In this document: one piece after another, positions 11,271 through 22,683 of the stretch
Layout: each line of letters begins with the position of its first letter
Numbering within the stretch: the stretch's first letter is position 1
Source of the DNA: Ceriagrion tenellum
Lineage: Eukaryota > Arthropoda > Insecta > Odonata > Coenagrionidae
Direction: 5' to 3'
Assembly: GCA_963169105.1 (NCBI GenBank)
Contig: OY720643.1
Span: forward strand, 23,346,373-23,410,372
Length of the DNA: 64,000 nucleotides
Program-made: the position numbers and the translations under genes
Notes under the pieces: generated by a model
Database searches by the model: none
What the model saw: the letters and a program-made list of their open reading frames with translations, nothing else
Told to the model about the DNA's origin: nothing

Positions 11271-11870
11271 CAGAAGTTGAGGTGACTCCAAGATATTTAA
11301 CTCTCCCTGAAGTTTTATCTTCCCTAGTAATTACCACAAAAACGCTAATAATCAGTGGGTAACACCAATAGTAATCAAATGTAATAAGTCTAACTGAACA
11401 AAATGTTTGCCTTACTATACCTGTGTAACCTGTGTAAAGATCACGATCCCGTGTTCAAAGTATAACACAGGTAATGCCTACCGATTCCTCCAGAAACGCC
11501 CTCCATTTTCTTCTTTCCCTCACATCTTCCCCCTTCTTTGGAGAAATGTTTTATTTGTGAGTGGTTCTCTGCGTCTGAATAGCCAGGTGAGCCCAAAACT
11601 CAAAAATCCCGCCGTAGACAGTAGATATACATACATATATTGAAACGTGCGGCACTATGGTTTTTCGGTTGATTGATTGATTGCGGATTCGCGGCACGCA
11701 AACCTCGGGAAGAGTTTTTCCTTTGGAGGTGAAGGGGATAGGTGTGTGTCGTCCTCTGCGGTTGGGGGAACGTCGATTCTGATTCTATGACAGTAGGAAG
11801 GAGTTTGGGAACATTTTTTTCAAGCCTTTTGGCTTCTCTCAAGGATTAGAGTTGGATAAATGAGGAGTTC
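11271..11870. other. No gene seen
   Basis: No coding signal or recognised repeat; short chance frames only. Confidence 0.4.
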
Positions 11871-12354
11871 TTAAGGTGGTTGGAGCGAGAATCGTGGGGC
11901 GTTGAGAGCACGTTTTAATAACTTTTCAAATAAGTCAAAAGAAATTCTGGGATCACTCTTCACTTAAGAAAATCAATCATAAGTCTTTAATTTGGCTCAT
12001 TTTTTACGTGGCACGTTTCAAACTCCTTCACAATGGAAGGATTTTTGCGATTCTGAAAAAAATTCCCCGGTCATCAACTGATTTATTTTTAAAAAATAGT
12101 GGATAAAATAAACGAACTATTCACTCTTAACTTTTTGACGAAATCTAGGAGTTGGAAACTCCTCGTTTTTTAAGACAGCATACGCGTACCATTTCTCATG
12201 TAAAAGGGCTGGTATTTTTCGTCAAAATTCTCGGAAAGTAGTTCGGTAAGGAGCTGATATCTAGGTACCTTTGAAAGGGCGAGACATTTTCCTTTAAAAT
12301 GATTCCAAATTCATTGATATCTAGGTGAAATGATATTTCGCTCCAACGACCTTA
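11871..12354 (+). mobile_element. MITE-A copy 2 (subtype)
   Basis: Left end TTAAGGTGGTTGGAGCGAGA and right end TCGCTCCAACGACCTTAAGG are inverted copies of each other, so both termini are intact and both abut TTAA. The first about 70 bases differ from other MITE-A copies and instead match repeats at 45025, 60043 and 63424. The centre (ACGTGGCACGTTTCAAACTC) is typical MITE-A. Confidence 0.8.
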
Positions 12355-12359
12355 AGGAA

Positions 12360-12450
12360 AGAGCAGAGATAACTAATATGGTTGCTATTTCTGTTGCCCG
12401 GCGACGGTTTGATGACGTAATGCCCTCTCCGTCTATCTCAATGAGATAGA
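12360..12450 (+). repeat. Repeat I, second copy
   Basis: Matches 10015-10100 through GGTTTGATGACGTAATGCCC and begins directly after the MITE-A copy. Confidence 0.5.
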
Positions 12451-14055
12451 CAACAGTTCGTGCGGCAGAAGCGATCAGATTGAGAAATGCCGAGAAAATC
12501 CACTGTTGTTCGTCCAAAAACCGACTCAGACCGGAGCGTGTGCGTCGAATGTGGGATAAATTCTTGCGTGCCTTGCTTCGTCCACATTTACACCAATCCC
12601 CGCGCACGCACAAAAATTTACGTTGTGCGTCTTATTCGGCGCAACTCTTCATAGGAGCGGACACAGTATTAGGATTCGACGACCAATAATGTTGAGTACA
12701 TTGAACTATGCGACCAAGCATTATTACCGTCACTGACTAATGCATTTATATCAGCACGCGATGATGCTTCTTTCATTGCCTCCAGATGTCAAAAACAAAA
12801 GTCGCTAAATTTGCAAGACCACGACAAAGTCACCTGAGGTCAGCCGAAAGAACAGGAGATGGATATTACGACTAGCTTGAGGCTCTTTTTCTAACGTTCG
12901 CGTTTAGGCATTTTTTACGCCCGTATCCATCAAGAGGCAGAAACCGAGAACTCACTGTAAGCAAAAGGAGTTCGGAATTCATGATAGCGTCGCGACGTCA
13001 ATCCTTCCCAATCTTGAATGCGTTCTCTTTAAATGGAGATGCACTGGTCTTTAAAAACACTCAACTCCCTTCATACATTCCACTACAGGAAGATTCGCGA
13101 CTGCATAAATCAAAACGAATAGCACAATTTTTTGATTGCTTCTTTAAAGCACTATTTTCCCTAAGAAATTGCCTTATCATTAAAAAAATTAATGTGCAAT
13201 AAACGCAGATTATTTGACGAATATGTTTTTAACGAGAACTTTCTTCCAGTCATAGGATTGACGCTCTGTATTAAGGACAGAGAAAGAGAGAGATGATGTA
13301 AAGTGTGAGTTCATTTAATGTATAAAAACCACTGAAATACCCTACTCTTTCCAATTATCAATCTCTTACAGAAATATACAATACCTAATAGAATCTCAGG
13401 GCGTATCAGTCATGTTATTAACGCATTATTTCCAAATTAATAGAGTTCCATGACTTTTTTTTGAACATTAAGAAAATGATTTTTATTTGTTAATGAGCAA
13501 AAGAATGGCATGAGCGATAGCAGACGACGTAAATAGCCAAAACTAAATAAATGCAGCGCTGAACATAGGAGGTGACCACAGCTCTGTTTACATTGAACTA
13601 CTGAATTTTAACATGTAATTTCGAATTTATTCCCTTATGACTAACTTTGATGAGAGGAGATCTTTACCACTTTTACATACACACCATTCCTTCGGTTGGC
13701 GGGTCTTCAAATAAACAATTCAACCATATGTTGCCTACGTTTCGCAGTTTTATTTTTGCTGCACCAGGGCTTGTATGGGCAACTTCACCCACGATGGAAA
13801 ATATGTATATTGCATAACATAAGAAATTACAACATGTCCTGAGGCGAAATATCGTGATACAAAGGGTGCGTTCTTGCAGCAAGTCCATTTCATGAGAGCA
13901 GCAGTGAGGTCCTTTTTGGCAGCCAGGGAAATAGAGGGAGCCTTAAGGTGCTTAAGGTGAAGTCGACGGTGGTCAAAGAGCGAGAGGCCCCTATCTCGCC
14001 ATGCATGTCTGAACACGAAAAGCAGGGGAAATCCCGGAGAAAGGAGGATGGGGAA
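12451..14055. other. No gene seen
   Basis: AT-rich single-copy-looking DNA. Frames are short and none shows a domain. Confidence 0.4.
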
Positions 14056-14690
14056 TAGAATAGAATAAGCGTTTATTTCACTCTGGGACAGGTCCCTTAG
14101 AGCAAGAATACAAAAATTATACAGTAGTATAGCAGCGAGGTAATGACAAATAAACATATTATTTAATTCAAATAAAAAAATAAATAGAGTTTAATAATAT
14201 ACAATGTATTAAAAAAAGACAAAAACGGCTTCTCTCATTGAAAGCAATAATTTTACATGTTTAACAGTTGAACTCGGAGATAGGTAAAAATACATAAACA
14301 GACCATTAGGTAAATAACAATTTTTGTCTAATAAAAAAATTAATATATTTATGATAAAAAAAATTAAAATAATAAAATTGTCCTGAACAGGCTGAACTAT
14401 TCTCTAAAACATTCATTTAATAAAATTTCAAACAATTTAGATTTAAAAATTTCCATCGAGCGAGATTTCCTCACATCAACTGGAACGTAATTCCAAAGTT
14501 GTGAGAGAGGGGAAGTGCTGTTTCCCGTAGCGATTGGCTTAGATATCCCAGTATTGCTAGTTCACGACTCACACCGAAGTTATAGGGGGCCTTACTAGTG
14601 TTCAGGGTATAAAAAAGATCCCTTGGAACAACCGCGGCCAAGCGATTAGCGAGCCAAGCGATGGGAAAAGTTAGATCCTGGGAATTTGGG
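14056..14690 (-). mobile_element. LINE 3' end (CR1/L2-like)
   Basis: On the minus strand, 14660-14500 reads FPIAWLANRLAAVVPRDLFY and SRELAILGYLSQSL, then after a frameshift LWNYVPVDVRKSRSMEIFK and LFEILLNECFRE before a stop. LWN-VP-R-F is the usual end of CR1/Jockey-type reverse transcriptase proteins. The 3' tail carries repeated ATTCTATTC units near 14060. 5'-truncated. Confidence 0.75.
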
Positions 14691-14899
14691 ACTTAACGGC
14701 AGTTCGTGACTTAAAGCGGAGAGTGGCGAGGGGCGATGGTGCTAAAATTTTGGCACACCCTTTCTCTCGACAAGGCCAAACCAATGATGCAAACTCCATT
14801 CATAAATGTTAAGCGATACATTTGTTTTTTTTTTGTTCAATTCGGAAGACGCTTCATAAATATTAGGCATTCTTCCCTTTCTACTTCTTACTAACCTCG

Positions 14900-14972
14900 A
14901 TCCTTAAGTTTCCCCCCCTCCCGTTTTTTACCCCCACCTCCTCCCCCCTTTCTTTCTCCCCTCACCCTTCAA
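14900..14972 (+). repeat. Polypyrimidine tract
   Basis: Nearly pure C and T over about 70 bases. It lies about 40 bases upstream of a hammerhead-like motif. Confidence 0.8.
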
Positions 14973-15009
14973 TGGTTATGCATAAAAAGGAGATTCCGAC
15001 CATGACTCT

Positions 15010-15051
15010 GCACCTGAAGATAGTGCTCATGCACTGAAACCCGGGTCGTGC
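15010..15051 (+). ncRNA. Hammerhead-ribozyme-like motif, Penelope type
   Basis: Core CUGAAGA at 15014-15020. Stem II AGUGC/GCACU (15022-15026, 15031-15035) has loop UCAU. GAAA is at 15036-15039. A self-complementary stem III ACCCGGGU is at 15039-15046, and the expected cleavage site follows C47 of GUC. Stem I pairs GCAC (15010-15013) with GUGC (15048-15051). One extra U (15021) sits between the core and stem II. Such minimal hammerheads are known from Penelope-like element ends; activity is inferred only. Confidence 0.55.
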
Positions 15052-15059
15052 CAGTTTTC

Positions 15060-15889
15060 TTTATATTTGTGGTATTGTAAAAGTTAGACATTTTTCATTG
15101 ATATCAAGGAAGAGGCCCGGGACAGGACGAATTGGAGACAGCTTTGGTGTTTGGGAACTGCCAGTTGGCAGAATACCAGTTGACGACTTAACTGATATGG
15201 TTTGCATTCATCAGTAATTCAATACTTCACGCGCAGCATATTCGTAGATCTGATACGCTAAAGGTAAATCACGTACAACTCATTATGGTGTAAACGGGTT
15301 CTCCTTCACCAACGACCGAGTGTATAGGGATCGCCTCGGCTCGTACTTTAATAACTCCATCCCTTCGAGGATCAAGCGAAATGTCGGCTCCGCATTTTCT
15401 AGCCTTCCTAGGGACAAGGTCGACTCACTTTCAAAGCCGGGAGCTCGGAATTTCTGATTGCGTCGCCACGCGTATCTTCTTCATTCAATCTCAAGAGCGG
15501 CCTCTTTATAAGAAAAAGGCGAAGCGTTTAATGCGGCCCGCTTGTCTCCGCTTTCTTCTGAAAATTCACCCTTCCTCATCTGAATCCACCCTTTTGAAAG
15601 CCCTATCTCCTCGCCCAAGGGATGATGAAGCGAGAAGCGCAGGAAAAGTGGAATATACATGCATGCCCTCTCTCTCCCTCCTTATCCTCAAAGGCGGCTT
15701 TATCAATCTCCACCCCTCCTCACACGCAGGCATGGCAAAGCAAGACGGTCCCCCCTTCCGAAGACAGCGGAATGCATTGCCAGCGTAGGAGAGACGCCTC
15801 CTTTGTCTTCCCGCTATCCGTAAGGTAAGTGAACTTTCAGGCGCTGGAAATTCCGGGCATACTCACAAAGAATCAGCCAGAGGGAAGAT
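15060..15889. other. No gene seen, GC-rich part 15360-15830
   Basis: Open frames at 15381-15788 overlap each other and look like chance frames in GC-rich DNA; no domain is recognised. Confidence 0.35.
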
Positions 15890-16490
15890 CAGAAGTTGCA
15901 TGTGGGCAGACGGGTTGGGCGCGGAGGAGGAATATTTCACAGCACGTGAAAATCGCCGTGTACAAAAGTGTACTTCTCCCCACTTTGTTGTATGGTAGTG
16001 AAACATGGGTATACCAGGATAAACATATGAGTAGACTAAACGCCGTGGGTATGAGTTATCTGAGGAGTGTTTGCGGCAAAAGTAGGATGGATAGGGTCAG
16101 GAATGAGTGGGTAACAAATGAATGTGGGTTAGATGCTCCTGTAATGGACATATATGAAAGGGGTGTGCTTCGTTGATTTGGCCATGTTGAGAGATTGGAC
16201 GAGAGTCTAATAACGACACAGATAGATAAGGGTGAAATGAATGGTGCGAGAGGTAGGGGTAGGCCGAGAAAGTTGTGGTTGAACATAGTTGAGAAAATTC
16301 TTAGGAGGAGGAATGTTAGGAGTCTTAAAAACAGGAGGGCGTTTATGAAGCAGTGTATGTGGGTAAATAAGGCAAAAGAGATTTGCAAGGATAGGCCAGT
16401 ATAGAGGAAATTACTGAAGCAGAGTAAGGTGTACAAATATGTATTTATGAGTGAAACTTAGTGACCATGCCTACCCAGGAAGAGAACGGC
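15890..16490 (+). mobile_element. LINE-H 3' end with RT C-terminus
   Basis: The translation gives KIAVYKSVLLPTLLYGSETW, then LNAVGMSYLRSVCGKSRMDR, then (after one in-frame stop) FGHVERLDESL, then GRGRPRKLWLNIVEKIL, then ICKDRPV. This is the conserved tail of a LINE reverse transcriptase. The 3' untranslated end (AGGATAGGCCAGTATAGAGG to GAACGGCGTGATT) recurs at 39908-40035. Inactive fragment. Confidence 0.85.
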
Positions 16491-17040
16491 GTGATTGGTA
16501 TGTATGTACATTCAGATGAGGAGCCTACAGGACATACCTGAGGCTATGGAAGTTTGCGCGGGATCTAACGTCTCACAAAATGCAAAAAATGTGGTATCAT
16601 CAAATGTTAAAAAATTAATATTTGTTTGTTCGTCTTCTATGGGTTCCAATACAATTCACCAGATTATGATGGGACTTTGATGAGTCGTAGTGCGCGCGCC
16701 CGCGGGGGTTTCTGAAATATTAAATCCATTGTACAATAGGTGGAGCGCGAGTCGTTTCAACAAATAAGTGTTGGCACGTGAGCTTCTCAAACAAGCAAGT
16801 AGCGAAGAAGATCGTTTACGAGTTGCTCAATCAAGTGCATCAAAATCGTATCTGTGAGACATAATATCGCGTGCATCAGAATTATATCAGTGAGGCATAA
16901 TTTGTGTTAAAAGGTACGTAATATATTTGTACGTAGAATAAGATTTGGTGCAATATTCCGTTGTCTCGGGCGTGACTTCGTGGAATTTGCTCAACATTGT
17001 AAATGAAAAGTATAATTTAGTTATTCCACATAGGTTTATT
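16491..17040. other. No gene seen
   Basis: AT-rich, apart from a short CG run at 16688-16706. Confidence 0.4.
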
Positions 17041-17085
17041 GATAGGACGACCTAGGTTTCGACGAAGCTCGTCATCATCAGGAAC
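17041..17085 (-). ncRNA. Hammerhead-like motif, stem I weak
   Basis: On the minus strand: CUGAUGA, extra U, stem II GACGA/UCGUC, GAAA, palindromic stem III ACCUAGGU and GUC. The layout is the same as at 15010. Stem I does not pair well, so it is probably a decayed Penelope terminus. Confidence 0.4.
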
Positions 17086-17089
17086 AGTA

Positions 17090-17723
17090 ATACAAAAGGA
17101 CATAGAATATGTAGTAATACACATCGGTCCTCTACCTCCCCCGATATAATAATTTGCATGAGATAAAATAGCGCAAAAAATACAGTAAAACAATTAAGTT
17201 TATTTTCTAATGGAAAAATCCATCCATCCATCCAAATCATATCCAGCATGAGAAAAACCTGATTCCATCAGCCTATTGACAGTACCTACTATACCCAACT
17301 AACATTTGAATGAATTTAAAGAAATTAATAGATTCTCTAACCCTACCAAGCTATTCCCTTATGAGACAGGCAAAATCAAAGAGCTACGTTACCGCTGTTA
17401 GGCCTATGGAACTGCATAATTTTTTAATCAATTCCTCAAAAAAAATATTCTTCAGGTTTCCCATGATTTTTCATTCATTGCTTTTTATTATCTCCGAGAC
17501 CCATCGCGTTTCTTTGCTCCTTCACAACGTATCACTTCCCTTCCTGGAGATAAAATGATAAGTTTCTTATAATTAAAATTGTCGCTGACATGTATCGAAG
17601 ATATCATGTACAGTCCAATACTCGAAAACAGCATATTTCAATAAGATTTCGACTGAACTTTGATTGTCGCACCGAAAACTCTATTCATCAAAATTCGATA
17701 ATTAAAGAAAAATAATAATATAA
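17090..17723. other. No gene seen
   Basis: AT-rich sequence with no recognised element. Confidence 0.4.
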
Positions 17724-18082
17724 AATTTCTATCATTTCCTATCTCTACGGTGCGTCCAAACGCATGAACAGATGAAATATGAAAATGAAAAATAATGTGA
17801 TTGGTTTATCATTTCCTGTCTCTATGGTGCATCCAAACGCATGAACAGATGAATTATGAAAATGAAAATAATATTATTTGTCTATCATTTTCTGCCTCTA
17901 TGGTGCGTCCAAACGCATGAACAGATGAAATATAAAAATGAAAAATATTACCATTTGTCTATCATTTCCTGCCTCTATGGTGCGTCCAAACGCATAAACA
18001 GATGAAATATGAAAATGAAAAATAATATAATTTGTCTATCATTTTCTGCCTATATGGTGCGTCCAAACGCATGAACAGATGA
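17724..18082 (+). repeat. Minisatellite, 77-bp unit, about 4.6 copies
   Basis: Starts of the ATCATTT motif lie at 17731, 17808, 17884, 17961 and 18038. Each unit holds GGTGCGTCCAAACGCATGAA and CAGATGAAATATGAAAATG. Units differ by a few substitutions and one 1-base indel. The array ends within the fifth unit. Confidence 0.95.
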
Positions 18083-18955
18083 TCTTGAATTAACATTGGT
18101 TTAAAATTTTATTAGATTAGCTACTTATTAAATTACTAATATGTGCGTTATATGACCAACGATTGCCGCTCGTGCCACCTTCACTAACACGGAAAATTCA
18201 ACGCCAACAAGTTAATACCAGACAGTTAAAGTTATGCAACGTAAGGGAAGCTACAAAACGCGGAATTGTTCCTCGGTGAAGGAAGGAGGGAACCCTAGCT
18301 CCTCGACGCGAGTCAACTTAAAGGAAAAGGCTCGCCTACTCCTTTAACCTAATCGCCTCAGGGAGAAGGACCCTGACGGAGTAAGGGAGGGGGAAGAATT
18401 GTGGGAGGGAAGGGGGAAGATGAGAGGAGGACTGGGAGATTGGCCGGCGAGACGATAGAGGGGAGTGAGGTCGACATCCCCCAAAACAACGGACCGACCG
18501 AGTGGCTCACGAAGCGAGACGCCCTGAGCCTCTTAAATGACAAAATCCTCTCCACAAGGCCGGAAAGGGATTCCACGAACCCTCAACGTAACATAAAAAA
18601 AGTAAACGTGAGAATGAAGAACAAGACTTACCCACAATAGCCGGCTTTGCGTCGTTCAAAAGCGGCTCCAGGCGTCCTTTCATCACTTGGAAAATGCTCG
18701 GGGAGCTGAACATCCACCTGAGGAGGGGAAAGGAAGAGAAATGTGTCTTGAGCTATTGTGATAAAAATTACTTTTTCTTTCGTTTCAAAGGAAAAAATTT
18801 AGTTTTACATCTAAAAGGAGTCCCAATAAAGTCTGGACCCAAGAAATTTAATTTACTAAATTTTATCTCCCTCCCAAATAATCATTAATTAATATTTGAT
18901 AAATATATGTAATAATTGATGACATAAATGGAAGGAAAATTACGAAATGATGATG
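18083..18955. other. No gene seen, GC-rich centre
   Basis: 18240-18700 is GC-rich with overlapping open frames on both strands and no recognised protein, then turns AT-rich. Confidence 0.35.
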
Positions 18956-19170
18956 TTAACAAACGGTAGAAGAGGAGAGGACCATATGGAACTCCATACA
19001 TAATAGAAGAACAAGATGGATTGGACATACCCTCAGACACAATGAGTTTATGAAGAACATAACTGAAGGTAAAATAGAGGGTTAAGTCCCCAGAGGAAGA
19101 CCCAGAAATAAGTTAATGGACCAAATAAAGAGGAACGTACACAAGAAGAGATACCAGGAGGGTATCTTGG
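18956..19170 (+). mobile_element. RTE-like LINE fragment 1
   Basis: Frame with RTRWIGHTLRHNEFMKNITE, GKIEG, stop, VPRGRPRNKLMDQIKRNV. This is the C-terminal tail of an RTE-like reverse transcriptase protein, truncated on both sides. Confidence 0.8.
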
Positions 19171-20190
19171 TCCTGTTTTGAAGCTCTTTCAATATTATTA
19201 AAAAACAATTAACATAATTAACCCACATTGAGACATCTATTTCTAACGAGTTAATAAACAAACAAGTATTTCACCGGGCTTAAGCTGGCGGTGAGGCGGC
19301 CATCTTCGCGAGAGGGGTGGTGAAAGTTTGTGTATTGTTTGCGCCTCACCAAGAGCTTGCTTCCAGTACTATTGATAACCAAGAAATATTTGTTTCATAT
19401 AATTCATAACAACTTTTTATGATGGGTTTGAAATAGCTATAAGCTTTGCGATACATTTAATAATGCTAGTCCTACACAGTATTACAGTTTCATGATGATT
19501 TAACGTCAAGTTTCTTCGAAATTACATGCCAAAGAGAGCGTTCCGTTCGAAAACGAAAAAACCCGGCACTTTTTTTTTATCTCATCCCGATAAAAAATCG
19601 GAGTTATACCGTAAAAATAGTCAACAACCATGGTTGAACGCAGTATAAAATAAGCTAAAGTTTGGTTTATCTTGCATTTGTATAGGTTCTATAGTTCATT
19701 TTTAACCAGTGTCCAAACTCCAGTCTACATAATATTTCTGCATCTGCCACCGAAAGTAGGCAGCAGGCGTCTGAAATGTGAGTGAGGAGGGTGGAGAAGG
19801 TTCGGTGGACGGAGACGAAGACAATTGAGGAATTGTTTGGAGTGGTGGGAGAGGAAGGAAGCTCTTGTGTGGGAGAGGAAGGAAGCTCTTGGGCTGAAGG
19901 CTGCAAGCTTGATGCATTAAGCAGTGTCGAAATGCATAGGTGGGGAGGAGGTCTGGTAACCGGAGAAAGGGAATAAAGAGAATAGTTTTCATGGAAGGAA
20001 TGAAGAAGGGTAAGACGCTCGCTGAGATGAAGTAATAAAAATCATGGGAAGGTAGAGCCCTGGAAGTTTTTAACTTGATTAATAAGCCATTCTTTAAAAT
20101 TCCTTTTGAGTACTACCATACCTCTACGTCTGTTACATCTGGAATACGCTGCCAGTATTTGTAGTAGACTTAAAAACAGAGCTATCACGC
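19171..20190. other. No gene seen
   Basis: A 17-base direct repeat (GGGAGAGGAAGGAAGCTC) lies at about 19848 and 19870. No coding signal. Confidence 0.4.
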
Positions 20191-20191
20191 G

Positions 20192-20650
20192 TGCAGGAAA
20201 CCAGGAAACATTATGCCAAAACATTTGTGTGGAGCGTGGCACTCTATGGATTGGATGCATGGATTATTGGAAAAGCTGGCCAGAGAGGACTAGAAGCCTT
20301 CAAAACCTGGTGCTAGAGGAGAATGATAAAGATAAAATGGACGGACAGAATGAGAAATGATGAAGTTTGCAGAAGAGTAGAAGAAGAAAGGACCATATGG
20401 GACGCCACAGAGAAAAGAAGAACCAGATGGATTGGACACAGCTTGAGACAAAATGGGTTTGTGAAGAACATAATTGAATGTGAAATAGAGGGAAAAGTCC
20501 TTAGAGGAAGATCCAGGAATAAGTTCATGGACCAAATAAAAATAAAAGTACATAGGAAGAGATACCAAGAGGTAAGGGAATTGGCATTAGATAGGGAAGG
20601 GTCGTGGGCTGCAGTCAACCAATCTTCGGATTGAACTACCAATGAACGAG
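20192..20650 (+). mobile_element. RTE-like LINE fragment 2
   Basis: Translation: WSVALYGLDAWIIGKA, then RRMIKIKWTDRMRNDEV, then RRTRWIGHSLRQNGFVKN, then QEVRELALDREGSWAAVNQS and a stop. This is an intact C-terminal end of the family, with 5' truncation and frame shifts. Confidence 0.88.
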
Positions 20651-21190
20651 TGCAGAGAAGGCCAGCATGATACGTAAAAGGCCATTATGATAGTGTCGTT
20701 AGTTTTATTGACCTCTATCAACAACTGGGATGGGTAATGCTAATAGAATGTTGATAAAAAATTACACTTAATCTCTTATGTAATTTCAACCCAATTTATT
20801 TTCTGATGAATTTATTATTATCTTACGAACTCCGACATACTATGATAGATCAGATCATGACAAAAAAAGAAATATACTGTAGAACAGATGTCGTTTTTCC
20901 CGCGACCAATAAGACACCATAATGGCTGCCAATGAGATTAGAAGTAGGTTACTCAACAGAGAGCCTAGATAATTTGCTCCCTAATGCTTGTTTCTTAACC
21001 TGCCACGTGGTACTAGCATCATACTTTGCATGATCCCAGCATTATCCTAGTATCTCGTTTACGTATTTCCACTATACATTAATTCAATGGTTTCTGTAGC
21101 ATTGGTAGTAAACCTATAGCGTACTGCATGTTGGAGAAGGTTACATTTACACTATATCGCATAACTCATAATAAAAACGATGTACGATTC
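20651..21190. other. No gene seen
   Basis: AT-rich, nothing recognised. Confidence 0.4.
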
Positions 21191-21306
21191 CCCTAATGTT
21201 TATTGCTGTCAAACAGTTTCAACGGCTATGGCGTCATTCTCGACTAACAGAAGATGAGAATGACGCTACAGCCGTCGAAACCGGTTGACAGCAATAAAAG
21301 TTAGTG
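21191..21306. mobile_element. Inverted pair of Penelope-type termini
   Basis: Arms 21191-21241 and 21256-21306 are inverted copies (about 51 bp, several mismatches) around a 14-base spacer. The right arm holds GACG/CGUC, GAAA and palindromic ACCGGU in hammerhead order. The CUGANGA box is replaced by CAGAAGA and the spacing is altered. Decayed relative of the palindromes at 45541 and 52387. Confidence 0.6.
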
Positions 21307-21309
21307 GAA

Positions 21310-21917
21310 CTGAACATGGTTTTCATTATGAGTTTTTCTTTCTCTTTCCACAACGTAACGCCACAATCAATTGATTTGACAAGAGTGCACGTTGGAGATA
21401 AATAACCCCCTGCCAAACATCCATAAGGTGGCTTTCAGGGCAATACATAAAGGTACATAATACTTAACGTTTCATCATAGTTATATTTCAACTTCAATTT
21501 CAACATAGTTAGGTGACATACAATTTACTTGTATGTTCAGTGTGTTTAGGGATATCCTGTTAAACTACAACCAAGCAATTGAAGGCATAAGTTTGTAAAG
21601 GACAAATGGGTAATTTAATTTTATAAATGGGTAATAAAAGTTTAATTTGGTCTAGTATACTTATTTTGTAACTATAGAGAATGCTTGTTACCAACAAAGA
21701 AAAACATTATTAATATTGATGGAAATGATATTAAATATTCTCTTACGGCCAAAGCGAACCTTCTTGCAATCCAACAAAAGCGGCGATTTGGAGGGAAAAT
21801 AACAAAGGTTTCATCAGCAATCTCAGCCGAAAAATGCAGTCAAATAAATACTAACGTATAAATATCTCAAAAAAGTGAAAGTATGGTTTAGAGCCAACAG
21901 AGTTTTAAATATTTTTT
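21310..21917. other. No gene seen
   Basis: AT-rich, nothing recognised. Confidence 0.4.
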
Positions 21918-22658
21918 TTAATTCTTCGGACTTTTTTTTACATTATGGACCATTCTGCAAGCATGTCTTGTCAAAGTATTCTTTCACAGTCTTGGAGGAG
22001 TACCAACTTCGTTTGAGTTTGGAGGAATCCCAACTTCTTGAGAATATTTCATCGTAAAAAGGCGCTCGGAATGTTTTAAAATATTCTTCCACTTTACTGA
22101 CTGTGCATATTTAAATTTTTGATAAACAAAAACGTTTATAGTGGCCGATAAAAGCAACTATCTTCCACAAAATCTTGCAGGAGAGTTTATTTTGAAGAAA
22201 TATTTTTCATGAGCTAGTACGGAGACAGATATGTTGCCGTTTACACAGGTAACAAAATGCGCTACTGCAAGCGAGTTGGATGTTATGCCAGCAGATTTCC
22301 ACAGCTGTCAGCACTCACAATTTTCGTCGAAAGTCGCTTGCTGCAAGAATCTAGCGAAATAAAGTTGCCAGGATAACCAACCAGAACAAATTCGACACAG
22401 GAAGCTACTCATTATGCCTTGTTTCCATTACGAAGGTTAGAACTGAGGTTGGGTTACCCGCCTGCGTTCCTGGCGGGCAGTGGTAAACCACGCAACGAAT
22501 GGCCTGCAGGAAATAACACTTGAGCCATGTAGAAAGTTGACTAACGAAATAATAGTGTAACAACGGACCATTATCTTACGTTTGCTGCCTAAAATCACTT
22601 GGTTGGTTGTGCCGATAGGTCTCGGCAAAGTAAAGGTTGAGTAATTCATAACGCATGT
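21918..22658. repeat. Repeat C, second copy
   Basis: Same orientation and length as 1150-1889 but without repeat D on either side. This shows C is an independent unit whose ends are TTAATTCTTCG and CATGTAAA. Confidence 0.75.
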
Positions 22659-22683
22659 AAACTTATGAGCAATATTACAGTAA

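Noticed and set aside
15381..15828. Two overlapping plus-strand genes
   Set aside because: Frames overlap in different phases with no homology; more likely GC-driven.
16688..16706. CpG island promoter
   Set aside because: Only a 20-base CG run with no gene downstream.
17724..18082. CRISPR-like array
   Set aside because: The whole 77-bp unit repeats with no unique spacers, and the genome is eukaryotic.
20313..20642. Minus-strand hydrophobic frames that look like membrane proteins (also 39897-40679, 53884-54372, 59581-59955, 62334-62981)
   Set aside because: They are antisense to the RTE-like LINE tails; the same hydrophobic words recur wherever that LINE occurs.
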